From CANIGN01 sp041391385 (lineage in GTDB: Bacteria; Bdellovibrionota; UBA2428), in contig JAWKOD010000005.1 of NCBI GenBank assembly GCA_041391385.1, positions 124,001 through 188,000 of the forward strand: 64,000 nucleotides of DNA, in the 5' to 3' direction. Below are positions 16,956 through 24,724 of this stretch, in pieces. Position 1 is the stretch's first letter. Each line of letters opens with the position of its first letter. The notes under the pieces were generated by a model. That model did not search any database and had not been told where the DNA came from. It saw only the letters and a program-made list of their open reading frames with translations. The position numbers and the translations under genes were made by a program.

Positions 16956-17978
16956 TTAGTCGTTACGTTCAATAAAGTAGCGCTTAATCCCCTGTGCAAA
17001 GGGGGAGTCTGGATCTTTCCAGTCTAAGGCTCCTTCGGGCGATTTGATAAATAACTCGTCTGAGAAGTCAAGCTCAAGCATTCTGAGTCTGTTATGGTAT
17101 TTTCTGTTTTCTAAAACGCCGTGAGAGAGAGAAACAATGTTAATGCCAGCTGCAGCTCCCATTTTATACGAATTCTTTTTTACTTCTTTTTCAATCCAGC
17201 GACAGAAGCTTTCCTTGTAAGTTTGTGGCGTCCATTTTGTTTTTTCTACAAGGTGATTTGTGTAGAGTGATTCGATATTTTCATGGGGATATTTGAGGGC
17301 AAAATACATGAGTCCCAAGTTAATGAGGTCACCACCTCCTACGATGGCGTAAGGATAAAATTCAAAAGACGCTAGAGCTCTTTGGGATAGTCCAATGCCA
17401 TAACCTGGGCTACTAAGTACTTTGTCGTCAGAGTTTCTAATTTGAGACCTGTCGGAACATCCAATATTGTGGGCTTTTGAGAGTTCAACCACTTTTTGTA
17501 AATCCTGGATATAAGAGCCTGACATCTGGTAGCTGCGAACATTGCCAAACTCTTCAAATATTTGAATAATAGATTTACGCATATTCCAGGTTCCATCTTC
17601 ATAAGCGTGAAGGCTGAGGTCCCAGGGGTGCAGTATCTCATAATAATCCAAGTGTTCTGAAATGAGTTTCAATGCACCTTTTTGTGGAAAATAGACATCG
17701 CCGTCTAGGCAAAGAACTTTTTTAAATCCCATCTTACGGGCTTCAAGGATCCCCCTTTGCCAAAGAGCTTCTTTTTGCCACAAGATACCGGCGTGAGGTA
17801 TGGAGACGATGCTTTCATTAGCTTCAGGAGCTAAACGTGGGGTATTTTCTTTTTCTAAAGCAACAGTGATAAGAGGGATGTTTTCCTCGAGGATTTTTTT
17901 GCGAAACTTTGAGTAATTAATGCTGCGGGACACTCTTTCAAAAAAGTTAAAATACGCAGACACTACAACAATTGACAT
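16956..17978 (-). CDS. Probable GT-A-fold glycosyltransferase
   Basis: A 340-residue protein that opens with a Rossmann-like strand (MSIVVVSAYFNFF) and has a metal-binding DxD-type motif in KVLCLDGDVYFP (about 87-98), followed by a segment rich in aromatic residues and an AIVGGGDLINLG stretch (about 207-218) that resembles the acceptor-side acidic motif of GT2-like enzymes. The donor and acceptor are unknown. It starts 20 bases from the divergently transcribed gene at 17999, so both promoters share a very short region. The nearby glycosyltransferases and acylation genes suggest a role in envelope polysaccharide modification. Confidence 0.6.
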   Translation of the reverse strand: MSIVVVSAYFNFFERVSRSINYSKFRKKILEENIPLITVALEKENTPRLAPEANESIVSIPHAGILWQKEALWQRGILEARKMGFKKVLCLDGDVYFPQKGALKLISEHLDYYEILHPWDLSLHAYEDGTWNMRKSIIQIFEEFGNVRSYQMSGSYIQDLQKVVELSKAHNIGCSDRSQIRNSDDKVLSSPGYGIGLSQRALASFEFYPYAIVGGGDLINLGLMYFALKYPHENIESLYTNHLVEKTKWTPQTYKESFCRWIEKEVKKNSYKMGAAAGINIVSLSHGVLENRKYHNRLRMLELDFSDELFIKSPEGALDWKDPDSPFAQGIKRYFIERND

Positions 17979-17998
17979 TCTATGGTTAGGATAAAGCT

Positions 17999-19972
17999 AT
18001 GCTGACCCAAGAGCCAAGATATATTCCAACTTTTTCTTTAGCCCTCAAATCACATAACGAGTGTGTGGTGCATACAGATCTAAATCAGCAAGGGCAAAAG
18101 TTTCCGCTTTACTTTGCTAGCTTGTTAAGTAATTTATCTGAGGCTTGCACTTTGGGGTCTCTTTATGAACGAATGTTCAAGCGAAAACCTTTTGTTGAGC
18201 GCGTAGGATTGTTTTTGGATTTAATTCTTATGTGGAAAGTGCTTTGTGTTGGAGATGAAAAGTCGCCGCGTTTTGAGTGGCGCCCTCGTGTGCTTATAAA
18301 AGGGTGTCTTGATGCTCTTGTTCAGAGGGGTATTTTAATTCAAGAAAAAGTTCTTTTTGAAAAGCTGAAAAAAGAATTCCCCCTTGTTGAGATAAGTCAA
18401 AATGATAAAGGAACTGAGATCCGTTGGACCTTGCTTCATTCAGATAGGCCAGAAGAGCTTCATTCTTTTTTAACTGAGTTAACGCGTTTGTCGGAGAGAA
18501 GTCATTTAAAGGTTAAGCTCTTTGTTTTGGATGATTCTCGCAAGCCAGAGAATACAGAAGCGGCTTCTTTGGCTGTGGAAGAGGCTTTGACCTCGGGGTT
18601 TAAGGGTGAGGTTAAGTTTTTTGATCGTGAGGCGAGATTAAAGGCTTGCGATATGTTGGCGAAGAAGTCGGGATTGACGCTTGATCTCTTTCGTTTTGCC
18701 ATGGGACTTGATGAGCCTCAGCTTAATAGTACTGGTGGACAACGTAACTTTTCTCTTCTTTTAAACGCGGGAACTATTTTTACTTCGAGTGATTCCGATG
18801 CTTTGCCCCAGTTTTATGCTCACAAGAGAATTCCAAATGACGTCTTCATGAAGATCGATAAGAATATTGATGAGCATGTATACCTTGAGCTTCATCCCGC
18901 GTTCAGTACAATTTTAGAAAAGGTTGAAGAGCAAAAGCTAGACTTTGCTGATCAACTAGGGAGTGTTGGGAAGTCGCTTCCCGAGGCATTAAGCCCATCA
19001 ATAGAAAAGGAAAGCATAGACATTACTCGTTTCACAAAAAACGATACTGAACAGAAGTATTTTTCCAAACAAAATTCAGTAAAGTTAAAATTGTGGGGAC
19101 TTATAGGTGATAGCGGATCTAATGAGAGATTGTCTCATTTTTATGTATCGCCGAGAATTTTAAAAAAATACTTTTCTAGTGTTGAAGCCTTTCAGCAGCT
19201 TTCAAGAAGCCGCCAAGTTATGAAACTTTATCCTGGAAATCTAATCACCCGTTCTTTTCGTTTTATGTCGACCTTTTTCACTTTAGATAATAGGGAGTTA
19301 AGTCCTTGCTTCTTTCCTTATTATAGAGGGAGCGATTCTTCTTTTGGCGCATCTTTGTACAGCTTTAATCCTCATGCCTTTGTTGAGTATGACAAGCACA
19401 TGGTTGCTCATACACCCTCAACGTTGCGAGTAAGACCTCAGATAGCGGTTATGCCTTATTCTTTTTTTGAACCAATTCAACTCATTACGTACATTGCTAC
19501 GCAAACACGTAATGCTAAAGAGTTTGCAGTGCAATTTAAAGAGTCGATGCTTAAAAAGCGAGACGAAACATTAAACCTATTGTCGATGCAGTTAAAGACA
19601 GAGGAGTTTCGGGAAATTAGTGGATTAAGCGCACTATTGAAAAATGAAAAAGAATATCCTTCACTCTGGGTGAGTGAGGCAAACCAAGCAATCTCTCGCT
19701 TAACTGAACAAACTAGAAAACCGTATCTTTTTGCACACAAAGACCTTTGGGAATTAGTGGGAAGAGACCGTATCAAAGCGGAGGCTAAGAATACAGAGCA
19801 AATGCTTAAGTTCGCAGATCTAAACATGCATTGGGAAGATATCTTTGCAGTTGCGAAGACAATTCGTTCCGAGTTAGAAGCTCTTGGTACGAAGTTAGGG
19901 ACTCATTATTCCGAACACGACCAGGGTATGCCAGCTTTTGAAAATCCACTAAGTGATTTGTCTGCTCCATAA
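17999..19972 (+). CDS. Large protein with GT2-like core and PqqD-like N-terminus
   Basis: A 657-residue protein without signal peptide or membrane segments. Residues 1-130 read like a small winged-helix/PqqD-type domain followed by a helical segment. The core (about 165-290) has the texture of a GT-A glycosyltransferase: KLFVLDDSR, then GGQRNFSLLLNAG (about 246-258) and the DxD-like SSDSDALP (about 264-271), a pattern also found in uncharacterised GT2-like proteins linked to peptide natural-product clusters. The remaining 350 residues are unassigned. Ribosome site AGGAT lies 7 bases before ATG. It is divergent from the glycosyltransferase at 16956 and runs into the Sel1-like gene after 15 bases. 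Assignment is inference. Confidence 0.55.
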   Translation: MLTQEPRYIPTFSLALKSHNECVVHTDLNQQGQKFPLYFASLLSNLSEACTLGSLYERMFKRKPFVERVGLFLDLILMWKVLCVGDEKSPRFEWRPRVLIKGCLDALVQRGILIQEKVLFEKLKKEFPLVEISQNDKGTEIRWTLLHSDRPEELHSFLTELTRLSERSHLKVKLFVLDDSRKPENTEAASLAVEEALTSGFKGEVKFFDREARLKACDMLAKKSGLTLDLFRFAMGLDEPQLNSTGGQRNFSLLLNAGTIFTSSDSDALPQFYAHKRIPNDVFMKIDKNIDEHVYLELHPAFSTILEKVEEQKLDFADQLGSVGKSLPEALSPSIEKESIDITRFTKNDTEQKYFSKQNSVKLKLWGLIGDSGSNERLSHFYVSPRILKKYFSSVEAFQQLSRSRQVMKLYPGNLITRSFRFMSTFFTLDNRELSPCFFPYYRGSDSSFGASLYSFNPHAFVEYDKHMVAHTPSTLRVRPQIAVMPYSFFEPIQLITYIATQTRNAKEFAVQFKESMLKKRDETLNLLSMQLKTEEFREISGLSALLKNEKEYPSLWVSEANQAISRLTEQTRKPYLFAHKDLWELVGRDRIKAEAKNTEQMLKFADLNMHWEDIFAVAKTIRSELEALGTKLGTHYSEHDQGMPAFENPLSDLSAP

Positions 19973-19987
19973 TTAGAGGTGATATGT

Positions 19988-20920
19988 ATGAGATTTGGTC
20001 GAATTCTTCGATTTAAAGTGATGCAATCTTCGTTCTTTCTGTTGGGACTTTCTTTTTCTGCTTTGTTACACTCACAGCAGAAAAAAAATACAAGTGCTGC
20101 AACTCCGACATCAGTAAATAGTAAATCTAAGCCCTCTTCTTCAAAGAATCCGAAAAAAGACAAGGTTGGAGTAAAATTTCCTAAATGTTCTCAGTCTAAA
20201 GTGGCCAGCCTGAAGAAAAGTGCCTCATCAGATAAAAGTTCAAAAAGCTTTGAAAAACTTTGTGCGTGTGGAGATTCTCCCAGTTGTGTTAAGGCCGCCA
20301 TATTCTCTGCCATTAAAAAGGATAAGAAACGTGCTAAATATTTTTATAATGTGGGTTGCGACTTAGGTGATATTACCTCTTGCTATTTATATAGTGAGTC
20401 TTTTGAAAGAAAAAACATTAAACAACTTACTAATGAGTGTACTGGAGGAAAAAAAGCTAAGTCTTGCTTGTCCGTAGCACAGTATTTTTATGAGTTAGGC
20501 TATTTCAAGCGAGCAGCAGCTAATATGAGACAGGCCTGTCTTTTTAAAGACAAAACTGCTTGTAATTATGTTACATTTTTAGCCACATTACCAGAGACTA
20601 GAGAAACTCACTCAGTTGTTAAGCGACCTATAGATAAGCAATCGAAAACGACAAAGTCATCTTTAGTAACTAAGTCCTCGAGCTCGTCCTCCGTCACGAC
20701 TCCAACTAATCCTAAAAAGAAACAATATGAGGAAAAAAAAGCGCTTAGTGATTTTCAAAAACAATGTCGCGAAGGTTCAGGCGAAGGTTGTTTTAATGCG
20801 GGTAAAATTTTAACGAGTCGTAAAAATCACGAAGAAGCTCGACGTATGTATGGGCGTGCCTGCTCAAAAAAAGTAGAAGGTGCGTGTGAATTGTTTAAGA
20901 AGCCTCTAAGTGATTTCTAA
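19988..20920 (+). CDS. Exported Sel1/Hcp-like Cys-pair repeat protein
   Basis: About 310 residues. ATG 19988 is chosen because GAGGTGA at 19976-19982 is well spaced for it. A signal peptide (SSFFLLGLSFSALLHS) precedes a Lys/Ser-rich stretch, then four or more short helical repeats, each with a Cys pair (for example GCDLGDITSCYL and CREGSGEGCFNAG), as in Sel1-like/Hcp proteins where the paired cysteines form a disulfide in each repeat. A second Ser/Thr/Lys-rich linker (about 205-240) divides the repeats. Such proteins are periplasmic protein-binding scaffolds. It follows the preceding gene by 15 bases and overlaps the convergent hydrolase gene by 4. Confidence 0.7.
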   Translation: MRFGRILRFKVMQSSFFLLGLSFSALLHSQQKKNTSAATPTSVNSKSKPSSSKNPKKDKVGVKFPKCSQSKVASLKKSASSDKSSKSFEKLCACGDSPSCVKAAIFSAIKKDKKRAKYFYNVGCDLGDITSCYLYSESFERKNIKQLTNECTGGKKAKSCLSVAQYFYELGYFKRAAANMRQACLFKDKTACNYVTFLATLPETRETHSVVKRPIDKQSKTTKSSLVTKSSSSSSVTTPTNPKKKQYEEKKALSDFQKQCREGSGEGCFNAGKILTSRKNHEEARRMYGRACSKKVEGACELFKKPLSDF

Positions 20921-21804
20921 ATAAGTATTTTTTTAAAGAAATTAATAAGATAAGTAGTGGCACATCTTCTAGATGCTTCGCTAAATCGATGACCTTCGTT
21001 GTCAAATTTAATTAATGTATGCTTTGCTCCAACTTTAAGGGCTTCCCGATCGAGCCGTTCTGCTTGGTCAAAGGGAACAACATTATCGAGTGTTCCAGAT
21101 AGGCTCAATATTGGAGGACTTTCCTTTTTTAGGTATGTAACAGGACTCGCTTTCTTCATTGAACTGTTGTGATCAACAGAGCGAAATACTTTTTCAAGTA
21201 GTGAGTTTAACTTTGGGTTTGATACTTGAAGTGCATCTAGATCCGTTGGCCCCGATACACTTACAATTGCTTTTATAGAGGGCATGTCATTTCCCTCTAA
21301 GGTTAACCCAGCTAGGAGGGCTAGGTGTGCACCAGAGGAGCTTCCAGCTATGCCCATGCGTTTTGGATTTACCTTGTACTTTTTTCTGTTTTTATAAATC
21401 CATCTTAAAGCGCATTGAATATCTTCTATTTGATCTGAGTAAGAGTTTAATACAGCGCCTTTGTCATCTTTTGTATTTAGGCGATAATTTAGACTAAAAG
21501 TTACAAATCCCTGTCCCGCTAACTTGAGTTGAATTCCTTTCCATTCTTTCTTGTCTCCCTGGGACCATGCACCGCCATGTATGAATAAAAGGGCAGGGTT
21601 GGTCGTTTGGGCATTTGCTGGTGAAATAATGTCGACTTTTAGAACGTCTTTGTGGTGGGTGCAATAAGTAACATCTTCGAGCGACGAGGTTTTTTGGGCT
21701 GCTTTTAGCAAAGCATTTTCTTCACAGCTTGGAGTCATGATAGAAGCTCCGGAGGGGAGTGTGATAGCTGCTAAAATCCAAAAAAATAAGTGCCGTATAA
21801 ACAT
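20917..21804 (-). CDS. Exported alpha/beta hydrolase (esterase, BD-FAE-like)
   Basis: A 295-residue alpha/beta hydrolase with a signal peptide (HLFFWILAAITLPSGAS). The oxyanion motif is HGGAW (about 75-79), the nucleophile elbow is GSSSGA (about 150-155), the acid is in TLDNVVPF (about 238-245) and the His is in NEGHRF (about 268-273). This order fits the acetyl-esterase / carbohydrate-esterase-like branch (BD-FAE, lipase_3). It probably acts in the periplasm on acyl esters, which is notable next to an acyl-transfer operon, but the substrate is not shown. Its 3' end overlaps the Sel1-like gene by 4 bases. Confidence 0.82.
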   Translation of the reverse strand: MFIRHLFFWILAAITLPSGASIMTPSCEENALLKAAQKTSSLEDVTYCTHHKDVLKVDIISPANAQTTNPALLFIHGGAWSQGDKKEWKGIQLKLAGQGFVTFSLNYRLNTKDDKGAVLNSYSDQIEDIQCALRWIYKNRKKYKVNPKRMGIAGSSSGAHLALLAGLTLEGNDMPSIKAIVSVSGPTDLDALQVSNPKLNSLLEKVFRSVDHNSSMKKASPVTYLKKESPPILSLSGTLDNVVPFDQAERLDREALKVGAKHTLIKFDNEGHRFSEASRRCATTYLINFFKKILI

Positions 21805-21926
21805 AGATTCTCTAGGTTGCTCCCACTCATATTTTACTAGTTGAGAGCTATATCGAGGTGAATATTTAATTTAAAGAGATAAAAATGCGCCAACATTGTG
21901 ACTCTTTTCCTATTGAAGCATGAAAA

Positions 21927-24473
21927 ATGTGCAATCGTCTGATAATTGTTCAGGATTTTCTACACAAAGGTCGATCAGTTAAGGGTGGTCTGTGGCCACT
22001 AAAAGCAGAATTTATGGAATCAAAAGATTTGAAGGCTAAAGATTTGAGTGAATCTAAAAGTAAGTTCGAATTGAGCTCTTTTGGAAGCATTGTCTTGCCT
22101 TTTTCCTTGATTATTTTACAGATTTGGTTGTGTTTATATCTTTTTGATTTTTATGAATTTCATTCGAAGGCATTTTCAGTTGCATGCCAAGTCTTTTTAG
22201 GTGGAGCAGTTCTGAGTTGGATGTTGCCAAAAGAGAGACGAGCCGTAATGCTAATTTTCTCCGGACTTTTGGGAGCATTCTTTGTTTTTACGCCAATGAC
22301 TGCAGCCGGAACAATTTTAGTGCTTTCAATATCAGCATACGTCTGCACAACAGAAATAAAGTTCAAGTTCAAGGTAACACTGTTATTTTTACTGGCTGCT
22401 TTATCAATTTTTGTCGCTGCGAAGATTAAGATAAGTGACGCTTGGTCCTTCGATAAACTATTTTTAACTTCTATAGGGAGTGTTTTTGCTTTTCGTTTAA
22501 TTCTTTTATTGCGTTATATGAAGTATTCAAATGAAAAGCTTTCACTCCAAGATGCTTTTTCATATTTTTTGCTTCTTCCTAATTTAACGATGAGTTTTTC
22601 CCCCGTTCTAGATTTTGAATCATTTATAAATGATTTTAAAAAAGAGGAAGATTTTAAAGTCTATCAAGAGGGAATAGATAAAGTATTTGAAGGTATTCTC
22701 CAGCTTATAATTTATCGTGTTATTAAAAATGGTTTTAGTGAGCCCTTAGGTATGGTGATGAGCTACGGTGACTTGCTTAAGTTTATGCTTTTTAATTACA
22801 TGACGTATTTGAGCGTCTCAGGTACCTTCCATATTGCTTTAGGAGCTTTAGCCCTTTATGGAATAAGTGTTAAGCGATCACATAATCAGTATCTTTTCGC
22901 TACAAGTTTTTTAGACTTTTGGAGAAGGATTAATATTTATTGGACTGATTTTATGACCAATGTGTTTTTCTACCCGACGTATTTTAAGATGAGGCGTTTG
23001 GGACATAGATTGAGTCTTGTTATTACAACTTCGATTGTTTTTGTGGTTACTTGTTTAATGCATAGTTATCAGTATTATTGGATCCACGGTAAATTTTCTC
23101 TTCAGATAAAGGATCTCCTATATTGGTTTATTATTGCTTCTTTTGTTGTCTGGGAAACCGTGCAAGAAGATAAGTTTGGTAAAAAGAGAGAGAACTATTC
23201 GTGGTCAATTCTTCCATTTTTAAAGCATGCTTTTCGAATCAGTATAATGTTGCTTCTGATAACAACACTTTGGGTTCTTTGGGCCTCTGAGAGTGTGTCT
23301 TCATTTGTAAGCGTTTACTATCGCTTAAGATTAGAGAATTTCAAAGAGTTTTTCTGGCTAGCGCCTTTTGTGTTTATTGGCCTCCTGGGTGCTTATCTTC
23401 CGAGATCCAAATGGATTTCACTTGAGAAAAGACTTCGTTTTTTTCCGTGGGCTCGCCGTAGAGATATTATAAATTCAGTTATTCTAGTTGGACTCTGTTT
23501 TATTGGAAGGTATTCTTTTGAGAAAAGTTTAAATGATGCCGACCGTAGAATTCTTAAAATTGTAAAAAGAGAAAGGTTTTATTATAAGCCAGAAAACTAT
23601 AGAACCCTGCCCAATCTTTCCTTTTATGAGGCATTAAATACAAAAAAATCACATTTATCATCGAAAGAGGTAAATTTTACTCTCAAGAAAGCAAAAGAAG
23701 AAGATATTGGATATCCCATTGAGAAAAAGACAAATAGCCTTCGAGTTGCATTATTGGGATCATCTATGTCGAATGGATGGAACAACGGTGATGAAAAGAT
23801 TTTAAGTTGGGCAAAGGGCGTACAAAAGTTTTTAAACAAAAAAGGGTATCCTCATATTGAATTCTTAAATTTTTCTGTGGCAGGGAACTCTTTGGCACAG
23901 TACCCATATCTTTTAGAGCAGCAGGTTATAGATTTTAACCCAGATATTTATGTCTTCGAGCTTGGTACTACTTCCTTTAAAATTTCCAAGAAAAATATAA
24001 GCCTAATGTTTAATTCTGGGGTTTTCCCATATCCTGATGCTTACGAGCTCTTTCATGTAAGGGACAAGTCGTCTATTGAAGCTTTAAATTATCCTGAAAA
24101 TTTCCCTGATGATTTATTGATTAAGTATTTTGAATGGTCATTCAAGCGTAGTTCTGAATTAGTAAGTAAAACAAAGGGAAAACCTTTTTTACTTTTACTT
24201 CCTCAAGCGAATAGAAAGCCTATCCCAAGCTATGAGCGTCAAGACGAAGTTCTTAATATAGCTGCTAAGCACGGTTTTGAGAGTATTGACTTAAGGCGCG
24301 CATTCGATGGTTATAGGTACGACTGCTGTGCGAGACCTGATGGAAACCATTATAATGAAGAAGGCACAGATCTTGTATCAAAAGCGTTTCTTGAAAAGTT
24401 TTTACCTTATCTAGATAGAACACAAAAATTACGATCTTTAAGTTCGGTTTCAACAGGGAGGAAGGAAAAGTGA
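21927..24473 (+). CDS. MBOAT acyltransferase fused to SGNH hydrolase (DltB-DltD-like)
   Basis: An 848-residue protein. Residues 45-500 form a polytopic MBOAT domain, with the family's FWRRINIYWTDFMTN segment (about 329-343) and a conserved-His region CLMHSYQYYWIHG. Residues about 600-830 form an SGNH hydrolase: nucleophile in LLGSSMSNGW, later GNSLAQ, and the catalytic Asp/His pair in RPDGNHYN. In Dlt systems the membrane transferase (DltB) and SGNH-like protein (DltD) are separate; here they are one chain. The carrier protein and adenylating enzyme follow with 4-base overlaps. It probably moves an acyl or aminoacyl group from the carrier across the inner membrane onto an envelope polymer. 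ATG 21927 and ATG 22014 are both possible starts. Confidence 0.8.
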   Translation: MCNRLIIVQDFLHKGRSVKGGLWPLKAEFMESKDLKAKDLSESKSKFELSSFGSIVLPFSLIILQIWLCLYLFDFYEFHSKAFSVACQVFLGGAVLSWMLPKERRAVMLIFSGLLGAFFVFTPMTAAGTILVLSISAYVCTTEIKFKFKVTLLFLLAALSIFVAAKIKISDAWSFDKLFLTSIGSVFAFRLILLLRYMKYSNEKLSLQDAFSYFLLLPNLTMSFSPVLDFESFINDFKKEEDFKVYQEGIDKVFEGILQLIIYRVIKNGFSEPLGMVMSYGDLLKFMLFNYMTYLSVSGTFHIALGALALYGISVKRSHNQYLFATSFLDFWRRINIYWTDFMTNVFFYPTYFKMRRLGHRLSLVITTSIVFVVTCLMHSYQYYWIHGKFSLQIKDLLYWFIIASFVVWETVQEDKFGKKRENYSWSILPFLKHAFRISIMLLLITTLWVLWASESVSSFVSVYYRLRLENFKEFFWLAPFVFIGLLGAYLPRSKWISLEKRLRFFPWARRRDIINSVILVGLCFIGRYSFEKSLNDADRRILKIVKRERFYYKPENYRTLPNLSFYEALNTKKSHLSSKEVNFTLKKAKEEDIGYPIEKKTNSLRVALLGSSMSNGWNNGDEKILSWAKGVQKFLNKKGYPHIEFLNFSVAGNSLAQYPYLLEQQVIDFNPDIYVFELGTTSFKISKKNISLMFNSGVFPYPDAYELFHVRDKSSIEALNYPENFPDDLLIKYFEWSFKRSSELVSKTKGKPFLLLLPQANRKPIPSYERQDEVLNIAAKHGFESIDLRRAFDGYRYDCCARPDGNHYNEEGTDLVSKAFLEKFLPYLDRTQKLRSLSSVSTGRKEK

Positions 24474-24724
24474 GTCAAATTAAAAGCAAAGTAAAGGATT
24501 ACATTTTAGAGAACCTACTTAAGGGTGGAAAAAGTATTGAGATTACAGATCATACTCATTTATTAGAAAATGGTATTGTTGACTCCATAAGTACCTTGCA
24601 TTTGGTCGTTTTTATTGAAAAAGAGTTTCAAGTTAAATTTGAACCACATGAAGTTAAAACGCAGAACTTACAAGATTTAGAGCATATCGAAAAATTTATA
24701 TTGAATAAGGTAGCGGAAAAATGA
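24470..24724 (+). CDS. Acyl/peptidyl carrier protein (DltC-like)
   Basis: An 84-residue four-helix carrier protein with the phosphopantetheine attachment site GIVDSIS, where the modified Ser is residue 39 (D38-S39). The Ile/Thr in place of the usual Leu after DS is a tolerated variant. It overlaps both neighbours by 4 bases (ATGA-type), showing translational coupling with the MBOAT-SGNH protein upstream and the adenylating enzyme downstream. The three form one functional unit in which the enzyme loads the carrier and the MBOAT unloads it. Confidence 0.88.
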   Translation: MSQIKSKVKDYILENLLKGGKSIEITDHTHLLENGIVDSISTLHLVVFIEKEFQVKFEPHEVKTQNLQDLEHIEKFILNKVAEK

